Source of the DNA: Lentisphaerota bacterium
Lineage (GTDB): Bacteria; Verrucomicrobiota; Lentisphaeria; Victivallales; Victivallaceae
Assembly: GCA_015061525.1 (NCBI GenBank)
Contig: SUWK01000008.1
Location: 1-58,012 of the forward strand
DNA: 58,012 nt
Direction: 5' to 3'
The notes under the pieces were generated by a model. It ran no database searches and had not been told where the DNA came from. It saw only the letters and a list, made by a program, of their open reading frames with translations. This document shows, one piece after another, positions 51,303 through 58,012 of this stretch. Made by a program: the position numbers and the translations under genes. Position 1 is the stretch's first letter. The number at the start of each line of letters is the position of its first letter.

Positions 51303-52358
51303 ATGAAGATTACCGTATTGACTCATCCACCGGCAAAGAATTACGGCGGTATTTTACAGGCATTGGCTCTGACCGGAGTGCTTGCCGAGTTGGGGCACGA
51401 GTGTTCGGTGTTGTACGGACCGGTGAAAAAGAAATCATTTTTCAAGCGGGTATTTGAACGCTTACGGGAAGCGGCAGGCTGCGGCAGGGAAAAGGCGTAC
51501 CGGAATTTGAAACGTTTTGTCCGGGAAAATTTACCGGTGACGGAACCGTGGTACGGGAAAACGGTTCCGGAAAGTGAATGTTTTATCGTCGGCAGTGATC
51601 AGGTGTGGCGACCGGCGTACACGCCGCTGCCGGGAGCGTATTTTCTGGATTTTCTGCCGCCCGGATCTACCGCGAAAAAGATCGCATATGCAGCAAGTTT
51701 CGGGGTGGACAGTTGGGAGTTTTCACCGGCGCAGACGGAAAAATACGGCGAACTGCTCCGGAAATTTGATGCGGTAAGTGTCCGGGAAAAGAGCGGTATA
51801 TCATTGTGCCGGGAGAATTTCGGTTGTGAAGCTGTGCAGATGCCTGATCCGACCCTGCTTCACGATGCAGAGTTCTGGCGGAATTTTGCTGCCGGAAGCA
51901 AAGATGTTAAAACTCATCCGGAAAAAGGGACTCTTTTTACCTATTTTCTGGATCCATCACCGGAAAAGAATTCATTGGCGGACTCGTTTGCTGCCTCGGC
52001 GGCTTTGCAGCGGGATGATTTCATGCCGGCCGGTAAAAAAACTGTCAGACGTCCGGTCGGGGAGTTTATCAGCGGTATAGACGGGGCAAAATTCGTGCTT
52101 ACGGACTCATTTCACGGGATGGTGTTTTCCATGATACTGGGGAAACCGTTCGCTGTCACCGGCAATTTGAAACGCGGGATGACCCGGTTCAGCCTGACCG
52201 CTGAAGCCGGAATACCGGAAGTTGTTCTTACCGGAAATGATGGTGTTGAAAAATTGCTGGAACTTTATTCGGATATCTCCCGCTATGAGAAGATCAAAGC
52301 ATTTTTGAAACGCGAGCGGGAGCGTGGAAGGCAGTTCTTGACCGGATATCTGTCATAA
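51303..52358 (+). CDS. Polysaccharide pyruvyl transferase family protein
   Basis: 351 residues, 12 bp after the Fe-S/acetyltransferase gene; a GTG-containing lead gives a weak ribosome site. Family motifs: NYGGILQALALTGVLAELG, CFIVGSDQVWRP, VSVREKSG, MPDPTLL and DSFHGMVFSMILGKPF. Members add a pyruvyl ketal to sugar residues of exopolysaccharides or wall polymers, using phosphoenolpyruvate. Together with the two upstream genes it forms a small glycan-decoration operon. Confidence 0.88.
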   Translation: MKITVLTHPPAKNYGGILQALALTGVLAELGHECSVLYGPVKKKSFFKRVFERLREAAGCGREKAYRNLKRFVRENLPVTEPWYGKTVPESECFIVGSDQVWRPAYTPLPGAYFLDFLPPGSTAKKIAYAASFGVDSWEFSPAQTEKYGELLRKFDAVSVREKSGISLCRENFGCEAVQMPDPTLLHDAEFWRNFAAGSKDVKTHPEKGTLFTYFLDPSPEKNSLADSFAASAALQRDDFMPAGKKTVRRPVGEFISGIDGAKFVLTDSFHGMVFSMILGKPFAVTGNLKRGMTRFSLTAEAGIPEVVLTGNDGVEKLLELYSDISRYEKIKAFLKRERERGRQFLTGYLS

Positions 52359-52391
52359 CTGCATATCCGCAGCATCAATTTTTATTCCGGC

Positions 52392-53390
52392 TCAGTTGGT
52401 GCATTTGACGATACGGAAGTATACTGCCAGACACCACACTCCGGCGAGTACCACCCAGAGAATGATTCCCTGAATGACCGGACGTACTCCAAGCTCTTTA
52501 AGTTTATCTTTATTCAAATTTGCTCCGATAAAGAACAGAGTGATGATCATCAGATATTTGGAGATGTTTTTTATAAATTTTCCACTCTGACCGATATATT
52601 CTGCTGCTGCGGGCATGATCTGCGGCAGCCAGGTGACCAGTGCGGAAGCGATGAGGAAACCGGGAATGAACCACGGAACGCGCAGTTTGAATGTACTTTT
52701 TTCTCCCGGAGTTTTTTCCGCAGCAAAGCAGGAAATGAAGAGCGTTACCGGCACGATCCACAGTGCCCGGGCAAGTTTTACGGTGGTTCCCGTCGCCAGA
52801 GCTTCTTCACCGTAAGCCATTGCCGCACCGACCACTGAACTGGTGTCGTGGATCCCGAGTGCCGCCCAGTAACCGAATTGCAGCTGATCGAATCCCAATG
52901 CTCTGCCGATCACCGGAAATATCCATAACGCGACAGCATTGAGCAGAAATACGGTTGCAGAAGCCAGGGCGATCTCATGGGCTTTGGCTTTCAGTACCGG
53001 GGCGGCGGCGGCGATGGCACTGCCGCCGCAGATGGAAGTGCCGATACTGACCAGATAAGCGGTGTTTTTGGAAACCCGGAATATTTTACCAAGCGTTACT
53101 CCCAAACCGATACCGATGGCGATTCCGGCAAAAGTGCAGATGAATCCGTTACCTCCGGCGCGCAGAACATCCATGAGATTCATACCGAACCCCATGCCGA
53201 CGATAGTAGCTCCCAGTAAATTGGATGTATATTTGGAGGTATATTGGGCAAAAGGATTACCCCAGAGGATCGAAAAAAGGATTCCGGTCAAGACTGCCAG
53301 ACCGGGAGCCCAGTTCCCCGCCGGACTCCACAGCCACGGAACGAAGAAAAAAGCTGCGGCAACGATGATGAAACACAATTTTTTAAACAT
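52392..53390 (-). CDS. YeiH/UPF0324 family putative transporter
   Basis: 332 residues, about ten membrane helices. Characteristic segments: NLLGATIVGMGFGMNL, YLVSIGTSICGGSAIAAAAPV and ALGIHDTSSVVGAAMAYGEEA. Family members are proposed inner-membrane anion (sulfate) exporters; the substrate is not proven. Ribosome site AGGAAG, own promoter at 53429-53457. Convergent with the pyruvyl transferase gene. Confidence 0.92.
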   Translation of the reverse strand: MFKKLCFIIVAAAFFFVPWLWSPAGNWAPGLAVLTGILFSILWGNPFAQYTSKYTSNLLGATIVGMGFGMNLMDVLRAGGNGFICTFAGIAIGIGLGVTLGKIFRVSKNTAYLVSIGTSICGGSAIAAAAPVLKAKAHEIALASATVFLLNAVALWIFPVIGRALGFDQLQFGYWAALGIHDTSSVVGAAMAYGEEALATGTTVKLARALWIVPVTLFISCFAAEKTPGEKSTFKLRVPWFIPGFLIASALVTWLPQIMPAAAEYIGQSGKFIKNISKYLMIITLFFIGANLNKDKLKELGVRPVIQGIILWVVLAGVWCLAVYFRIVKCTN

Positions 53391-53428
53391 GGTACTTCCT
53401 GTATGTTTGTTGCTTTGGATGTTTGCTT

Positions 53429-53457
53429 AATATATCGCCGGAACAGCGTTTTTTCAA
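53429..53457 (-). promoter_or_regulatory. Predicted promoter of the YeiH-type gene
   Basis: On the minus strand, TTGAAA, 17-base spacer, TATATT. Confidence 0.6.
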
Positions 53458-53545
53458 TACACCTGCACTCTTTATTGCGGTTGTTTCATCTGTTTTTTTC
53501 AAAGGCAGCTGGTCGCGCGCGGATATGATTTCAGGAGGAATAAAT

Positions 53546-53574
53546 TTGACAAATGTACGATTTTGTGTTAAATT
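53546..53574 (+). promoter_or_regulatory. Predicted promoter of the repeat/hydrolase gene
   Basis: Perfect TTGACA, 17-base spacer, TAAATT, ending 42 bases before the start codon at 53617. Confidence 0.6.
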
Positions 53575-53616
53575 ATCAAAATAAGCAATTTATCTTGGTG
53601 TTTTTGAGGTAATGGT

Positions 53617-55512
53617 ATGCGAAAACGGCTTTGTTTTTTTCGTTTGATATTACTATGTATAATTTTTATTCTGTATGATCTTTGTGCTGAAAATAAAATC
53701 ATCCGTAAGAAAACAGTCCGGAATGCTGTTGTTACTGCCGGAGACCGTTTGACGATCCAACAAGACGGAAAAACATATAACACAACCTTGCAAGGCGGAA
53801 TTGAAGATGTATTCAAAGGCGGAGTATCAAACGATGCAGTTGTAAAAAAAGACGGCAAACTCTGGCTTGCCGGTGGAAAATCATTCCGGGCAGTCATCCA
53901 TGACGGCGGACTAATGGAGGTTCGGGAACATCGTGGGAACTCCAGCTATTCTGCCGATACCAAAATTATGGCTGACGGCTGTATGAATGTCTTCAGTAAT
54001 TCTCTGGCAGAAAAAATCACGGTACACAAAGGTGGACTTTTGCGGGTTTATCTCCCAAAATCTTTGATAAACGATGTAACAGTTTTATCCGGCGGGGTGC
54101 TTCATGTTTGGAAACACGGAACTGCACAAAATGTCTATGTTGCTCCCGGCGGTTTATTGGATCTGCGAGAAGAATCTCCCGTACTGAAAGGTACTATCCG
54201 TGTAGCCGGACAGCTTAAAGCAAGTTTTGATCAAACGCCGGATGTCAGTCAGGCGAAAATCATCATTGACTTGACCCAAAGAAACGTTTCCGATGATTTT
54301 TGTGTCAAAAACTTTGCTTATCTCGGGAAGGCAGATTTTTGCATTAACGTTGCAGAGAAACAAAATATGGGGTTGTATAAATTGGCAACCGGAGCAGTCA
54401 GCGGGATAAAAGATTGGAAAATAAAAGTAGGAAATCATTCTCTGCAGCTAGCTCTGCAACGATCTGTTTTGTATGCAGACAAGTATTATACATTGAGTCA
54501 GCACAAAGACAGTTCTATCACATTGACCATCTCGCAAAAAGCATTGTCTGAATCTGAACTTTCTGCCATGTATGAGGAAATGACCAATGGCAGAATAGGA
54601 CAATTTGCCTTGAATATGGGTTCGCCAAAAGCGGCATATTATTTTGCTGAACATAACATTATGCGAGGTGATCCTGAATTGCAGTATGCAGTAATATATA
54701 TACATGGCGCAAGTGGAGGCGAAAGAGATGCTGCAGGGCGTATGCGGCATGAACTGAAACGATACAAAAGTAAAGAAAAAGTTTATTGTATAGCACCATC
54801 ATTTTTCACAGAAGGAACTTGTCCGGCAAACAAACAAAAACGTACATTGATTTGGGAAGGTGGTTGGCGCGGTGGAAGTTCTGCCGTCAATGGAAATCAC
54901 GTCAGCAATTTTGACGTTATTGACGAATTTTACCGGATACTGTCAAACAAAAAACTTTATCCGAAAATGAAACGCATTACTTTAGCCGGCTTCTCTGCAG
55001 GAGGTCAATGCGTCAACCGTTATGTCGCGGTAGGGAAAATGCCGGTATCGCCAACCATTGAAACTGTATTCGTTGTGGGCAATCCATCCGTGTATCTTTA
55101 TATTGATAAATTACGGTTTCAAAATGGTAAATTCAAAAAAGTAAAATCAAAGTCGAATTATAACAAATGGTTTTTGGGCTTGAAAAACCGTTATCCATAC
55201 AGCAAAAAAACAGGAAAAATGCAAATTCTCAACAATCTTTATTCAAGACCGACGCTTTATTTCTGTGGTACTGTTGATACCGGGAAAGCAATGCTTGATG
55301 TCAATGAAGCGGCAATGCTGCAGGGAAAAAATCGCTATGAACGTTTCCTGATATATCAAAAACATGTGGCGCGCTATCCGGATTGGAAACAAAAAACAAG
55401 ATTTTTTTCAGTTCCGGATATAGCACATTCTTCTACGGTGTTTTATAAAAACAATATTATTCAGAAATGGATTTTTGGTGAAACACTTCCAGACGGTAAT
55501 GAAAACAGATAA
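53617..55512 (+). CDS. Exported protein: autotransporter-like repeats joined to an alpha/beta hydrolase
   Basis: 631 residues, ribosome site GAGGTAATG. Signal peptide MRKRLCFFRLILLCIIFILYDLCA. Residues ~28-200 hold about eight short repeats of the AIDA passenger type (VTVLSGGVLHVWKHGTAQNV, YVAPGGLLDLRE), which normally build a beta-helix. Residues ~355-631 form an alpha/beta hydrolase: oxyanion region IYIHGASGGERDA, nucleophile elbow GFSAGGQCVNRY, and catalytic His in PDIAHSS. No outer-membrane beta-barrel is present, so it is not a complete autotransporter. The gene is visibly more AT-rich than those to its left and lies next to repeats, so recent transfer is plausible. Substrate unknown. 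Confidence 0.75.
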   Translation: MRKRLCFFRLILLCIIFILYDLCAENKIIRKKTVRNAVVTAGDRLTIQQDGKTYNTTLQGGIEDVFKGGVSNDAVVKKDGKLWLAGGKSFRAVIHDGGLMEVREHRGNSSYSADTKIMADGCMNVFSNSLAEKITVHKGGLLRVYLPKSLINDVTVLSGGVLHVWKHGTAQNVYVAPGGLLDLREESPVLKGTIRVAGQLKASFDQTPDVSQAKIIIDLTQRNVSDDFCVKNFAYLGKADFCINVAEKQNMGLYKLATGAVSGIKDWKIKVGNHSLQLALQRSVLYADKYYTLSQHKDSSITLTISQKALSESELSAMYEEMTNGRIGQFALNMGSPKAAYYFAEHNIMRGDPELQYAVIYIHGASGGERDAAGRMRHELKRYKSKEKVYCIAPSFFTEGTCPANKQKRTLIWEGGWRGGSSAVNGNHVSNFDVIDEFYRILSNKKLYPKMKRITLAGFSAGGQCVNRYVAVGKMPVSPTIETVFVVGNPSVYLYIDKLRFQNGKFKKVKSKSNYNKWFLGLKNRYPYSKKTGKMQILNNLYSRPTLYFCGTVDTGKAMLDVNEAAMLQGKNRYERFLIYQKHVARYPDWKQKTRFFSVPDIAHSSTVFYKNNIIQKWIFGETLPDGNENR

Positions 55513-55660
55513 ATCTTTGTCACCGTCTGCACAATAAGTTTATTGCGCAGGGACCTGCTGGCAAGCTGGTGACCTCTTACAGTGGAGAATTTCGGGGGAT
55601 TTTATGCGGCTTTAGTGCGTTCTCCGGGAGAAAACTCTCATTTTTCTTTCTTCCTTTATA

Positions 55661-55685
55661 TTTGTTAATGTCCCAAATTTTGTGA
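55661..55685 (+). repeat. 25-bp direct repeat, copy 1
   Basis: Identical to 55727-55751 (66-bp period); core TTAATGTCCCAAATTTTG. Repeated end-sequences of this kind occur at the termini of IS21-type insertion sequences, so it may be an IS scar; no transposase is nearby. Confidence 0.8.
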
Positions 55686-55726
55686 TGGGACGAGTTGTTT
55701 GACAAAAGTGCATCTGACCTTTATTT

Positions 55727-55751
55727 TTTGTTAATGTCCCAAATTTTGTGA
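55727..55751 (+). repeat. 25-bp direct repeat, copy 2
   Basis: Perfect copy of 55661-55685. Confidence 0.8.
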
Positions 55752-55936
55752 AACGGAAGCATTAGGTTATAAACAAACATCTCTATCAGTGTATAAAATA
55801 TATTACATAAACAGCAATTTGTCAACTGCCCAATCACGGTTTGACAACAACCGGCTTGTCGCAGCTTTATGCGAAGCCCGATGGATGCAGTGCAAGGCAG
55901 ATCGCACACGGGCTTTTTGCCAAGTTTTTTTCAAAG

Positions 55937-55959
55937 GCTCTGTTCCCGATATAGGTTGA
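55937..55959. repeat. Left imperfect terminal inverted repeat of the 554-bp element
   Basis: Reverse complement of 56468-56490 with 21 of 23 bases matching. Together they bound the repeat unit that is shared with the left end of the window. Confidence 0.7.
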
Positions 55960-56099
55960 CAACATATTGCGCACACAAGTTGTGGAGGGTGTTACTCTAT
56001 TGAGTTTTTTTGCCAAGCTTTCTTTCTTGCGAAAGAAAAACCCCAGTGAAACTTCTTCCACAGGGGTTTTGCAAAGCTTTTTTCAAAAGCGTCGATCAA

Positions 56100-56118
56100 G
56101 CCGCGACAGCGAAGCGGC
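56100..56118. repeat. Hairpin, copy C of covarying stem
   Basis: Stem GCCGC/GCGGC, loop GACAGCGAA; same lead-in as the hairpin at 250-269. Confidence 0.75.
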
Positions 56119-56142
56119 GCGACAATCCGCTTTCTTTGCCAA

Positions 56143-56166
56143 GCTTTCTTTCTCGCGAAAGAAAGC
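56143..56166. repeat. 10-bp perfect hairpin, second copy
   Basis: Identical to 294-317. Confidence 0.75.
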
Positions 56167-56317
56167 GGAGAGGGGCGGGACACTTCGTTTCCCTCCCCTC
56201 AAACTCCCCTCCCTCAAGGGCCTTCCCGTGACTGTTGCGGGGCATTGGGTTCTTCCATTAAGTTATTGCGCCTGCGCTCCCGGGGCGAGTGCCGTCGGCA
56301 CTCTTTCCGGTCGCTCG

Positions 56318-56490
56318 CGGCTTATTGCTCGTCCTCCGCTCATCCTCGCAACATTTGTTGCGTCGGCTTTGCTCGCATGTAAATGCTCGCAAAGTACATT
56401 CGCATGCGGACTGCGCGCTCGGCGGCAACCGCCTCGCACCCGTGCGTTGAACGTTCCACGGAGGGCATCAACCTATATTGGGAACAAAGC
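56318..56490. repeat. Third copy of the 173-bp repeat core
   Basis: Matches 1-173 and 359-531 with scattered substitutions; its last 23 bases form the right inverted end. Confidence 0.85.
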
Positions 56491-56514
56491 TTTTTTCAAA
56501 AAAGCGTTGATTGA

Positions 56515-56533
56515 GCTGCGACAACGGAGCAGC
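56515..56533. repeat. Hairpin, copy D of covarying stem
   Basis: Stem GCTGC/GCAGC, loop GACAACGGA. Compared with 56100-56118 the middle pair changes from C-G to T-A while pairing is kept. Confidence 0.75.
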
Positions 56534-56615
56534 GAGACAACCCGCAACCTGCTGAGCAGGACCACGATGCATCCACTGCCGGACTCAAACCTTGAGAAAA
56601 ATTTTTTATAATCGC

Positions 56616-56643
56616 TTGACATTTAAACAAAGAGTGATATAAT
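56616..56643 (+). promoter_or_regulatory. Strong predicted promoter of regulator-pseudopilin operon
   Basis: Perfect TTGACA, 16-base spacer, perfect TATAAT, 60 bases before the start at 56704. Confidence 0.8.
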
Positions 56644-56703
56644 ATATGTGAAAACAAAGTGATGTATACAACACTTTACTTTAATAATTTCCGGAGGGGT
56701 ACA

Positions 56704-57786
56704 ATGACACTCAATTCAGATGATTTTTGCAAACACGGACAAATCTACGCTCAACTGTTGGAATCTTTTTCTTCCGGTAAATATAAAATCGGTGAAAGAG
56801 TTCCTTCAGAAAGAGAAGTTGCCGCTGCTTTACAGGTGAATATCCGCACCGTGCGCCGGGCATTCCGGGATCTGATACTTGGCGGCATTGTGGAAAAAAA
56901 GGTCGGTTCCGGAACCTATCTCAAAGCATTTCCCCACATTGCATGGGAAAAAAAGCCTGTCAATGTAATTATAAGCAATGATTACGCTCCTCAAGGGCGG
57001 CGGATGATCGAACATCTGCTGCCGGAAATCGCTGCCGAAAAGGGTCGCAGCGTCCGTCTGATCAATGTTGCTGACAAAGAGGTGGATAAAATTTTACGTT
57101 CAGCGATCGCTCTTGAACAAAGTTCCATTCTCTGTCTGATAAATCTTGATGACGCCAGAGCGGTGTTTGAAAATCCCAAACTTTTTGCCGCTATCAGCAA
57201 CAACAGCTCATTCCGCGGCGTTCCCTGCGTAATGTGCGACGACCGGAAGGGGATCACAAAACTGGTCAGACATCTGCAAAATAACGGACACCGGCGTATT
57301 GCTCTGGTGAAACCGTGCAGTAAATTCGGTGACGGAGTAAGCTCTCTGCAGGCGGAAGCCTGGCGGGAAGCTCTCGGCAGAGATTTTGATCCGGAGCTGG
57401 AAATTTCCCTGCCGGAAACCAGAGATGATTATATACGTTCAGCATACAGCATTGTCAGGGAAAAAATTGCCGGAATCAATTTCAGTGCGATGATCTGTAC
57501 CATTGATGAGTTGATGTACGGTGCTATGGCAGCGATCCGGGAAAGCGGCAAACGTATTCCTGAAGATATTGCCATTGCTTCCATCGGCAACTCACCGCTG
57601 GCAGAATTTGCCGCACCGCCGGTCACCAGTTGTGATCCATCTTTTGCCGAACATCTGCGGGCGGCATTTGATCTGCTGGAATACAATTACAATCACCCTG
57701 ATGCTCTGGAAACATCCCGGCTTATCCAACCGGAAATAATTATACGTAAATCAACTGATTTCACCAGAAAAGGAGAAGAAAAATGA
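56704..57786 (+). CDS. GntR-type helix-turn-helix / LacI-type sensor regulator
   Basis: 360 residues; the ATG at 56704 is used because CGGAGGGGTACA precedes it, not the in-frame ATG at 56659. N-terminal winged helix of the GntR family (KYKIGERVPSEREVAAALQVNIRTVRRAF, ending VEKKVGSGTYL, ~15-75) followed by a periplasmic-binding-protein-like sensor (~80-350) with LVRHLQNNGHRRIALVK and GKRIPEDIAIASIGNSP, as in LacI/AraR-type regulators. A sugar-responsive repressor is inferred. Its stop overlaps the start of the next pseudopilin gene (ATGA), so it likely controls its own operon. Confidence 0.9.
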   Translation: MTLNSDDFCKHGQIYAQLLESFSSGKYKIGERVPSEREVAAALQVNIRTVRRAFRDLILGGIVEKKVGSGTYLKAFPHIAWEKKPVNVIISNDYAPQGRRMIEHLLPEIAAEKGRSVRLINVADKEVDKILRSAIALEQSSILCLINLDDARAVFENPKLFAAISNNSSFRGVPCVMCDDRKGITKLVRHLQNNGHRRIALVKPCSKFGDGVSSLQAEAWREALGRDFDPELEISLPETRDDYIRSAYSIVREKIAGINFSAMICTIDELMYGAMAAIRESGKRIPEDIAIASIGNSPLAEFAAPPVTSCDPSFAEHLRAAFDLLEYNYNHPDALETSRLIQPEIIIRKSTDFTRKGEEK

Positions 57787-58012
57787 GTTATCAGCAAAGA
57801 AATCATTTTACCCGGATCGAATTGTTAGTAAGTTCTGTTATCCCATCATTGTATTTCTTTACACGCCAATCTGCATGTGAGACAAAACAAAGAATTCCGC
57901 TTTTCTTGAAAAAGGGAGTGGGGTTTGGGGAGAGGGGAAAAACCTCTTTTCCCGCCCGCTCGGCGGGTTGCGAAAAAACTCGCCCTTCCGTCTTCGTTTC
58001 ACTACGCCGTGA
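57783..58012 (+). CDS. Pseudopilin, 5' part, carrying the same in-frame repeat insert (cut by window end)
   Basis: 76 codons to the window edge, all open. Ribosome site AAAGGAGAAG. Leader-like H|FTRIELLVSSV is followed by [21 protein letters not shown] and then [20 protein letters not shown], matching residues after F16 of the pseudopilin at 37998 in the same frame. The nucleotide match is 136/138 over 57875-58012. Whether a second, intact leader follows cannot be seen. ATG overlaps the upstream regulator's stop. Confidence 0.75.
   Translation, partial: MSYQQRNHFTRIELLVSSVIPSLYFFTRQSACETKQRIPLFLKKGVGFGERGKTSFPARSAGCEKTRPSVFVSLRR

Larger units (their letters stand above)
55513..56703. repeat. 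Gene-poor region of structured repeats
   Basis: No supported gene. It holds a 25-bp direct repeat (55661-55685 and 55727-55751), a repeat unit bounded by imperfect inverted ends (55937-55959 and 56468-56490) that matches the repeats at 1-531, four strong hairpins, and the promoter and leader of the regulator at 56704. Open frames here are by-products of the repeat. Confidence 0.85.

Noticed and set aside
53554-53613. 19-codon frame behind an AGGAGG at 53533
   Set aside because: The spacing to the ATG is about 15 bases, and the segment overlaps a well-formed promoter, so it is more likely leader DNA.
55513-55660. tRNA or other RNA gene in the gap after the hydrolase gene
   Set aside because: No cloverleaf, no T-loop motif and no terminator-like end could be found.
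55967-56611. Open frame across the right repeat
   Set aside because: It consists of repeat sequence with hairpins and has no plausible start site; low-complexity, Arg/Ser/Leu-rich product.

Overview
The window is bacterial chromosome with gene content typical of Lentisphaerota (Victivallis-like relatives), a phylum known for large sets of prepilin-leader 'pseudopilin' proteins and carbohydrate-active enzymes. The assignment is inferred from five paralogous proteins with an FTLIELL-type leader (four with a visible C-terminal DGH motif; the fifth runs off the window), many secreted or cytoplasmic glycoside-hydrolase-like proteins, and AraC-type regulators. No rRNA, tRNA, CRISPR array or intact transposase gene was seen.

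Layout. 1-662: long, structured, partly tandem intergenic repeats. 663-11017: a GH78-like/GDPD fusion, an AraC regulator, a pseudopilin, a GH28-like beta-helix enzyme, a large DUF4838-type exported protein and two small secreted proteins that repeat its C-terminal module. 11246-16102: a three-gene HlyD/RbbA/ABC-2 exporter operon. 16243-25274: a six-gene minus-strand operon (signal-peptide GH-like protein, GH29 fucosidase, pseudopilin, unknown protein, DUF6067-like protein, beta-helix protein). 25495-45141: several sugar-utilisation units, each with a regulator nearby (AraC, AraC, PocR-AraC) and containing pseudopilins, a 1769-residue multidomain enzyme, an FAD oxidoreductase, a GH20 hexosaminidase, a beta-helix protein, and a GH123/DUF4091-like enzyme preceded by a stand-alone copy of its own N-terminal module. 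A leucyl/phenylalanyl-tRNA-protein transferase (aat) sits among them. 45206-53390: a LysR regulator divergent from a membrane GT2 synthase, a HAD phosphatase, a polysaccharide-decoration operon (SGNH-like protein, Fe-S/F420-type protein fused to a hexapeptide acetyltransferase, pyruvyl transferase) and a YeiH-type transporter. 53617-55512: an AT-rich gene joining autotransporter-like repeats to an alpha/beta hydrolase. 55513-56703: the structured repeats again. 56704-58012: a GntR/LacI-type regulator coupled to a pseudopilin that runs off the window.

How it fits together (inference): sugar-responsive regulators appear to control blocks that pair an exported pseudopilin with extracytoplasmic and cytoplasmic enzymes for host or plant glycans (fucosidase, hexosaminidase, rhamnosidase-like, uronidase-like).

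Most unusual observations: (i) conserved palindromes inside the leader codons of three pseudopilin genes; (ii) a pseudopilin gene whose leader is duplicated around an in-frame 339-bp repeat-bearing insert, with a second copy of the same element in the same position and frame at the window end; (iii) two separate enzymes whose accessory module also exists next to them as a stand-alone secreted protein; (iv) intergenic repeats with hairpins whose stems change by compensatory substitutions.
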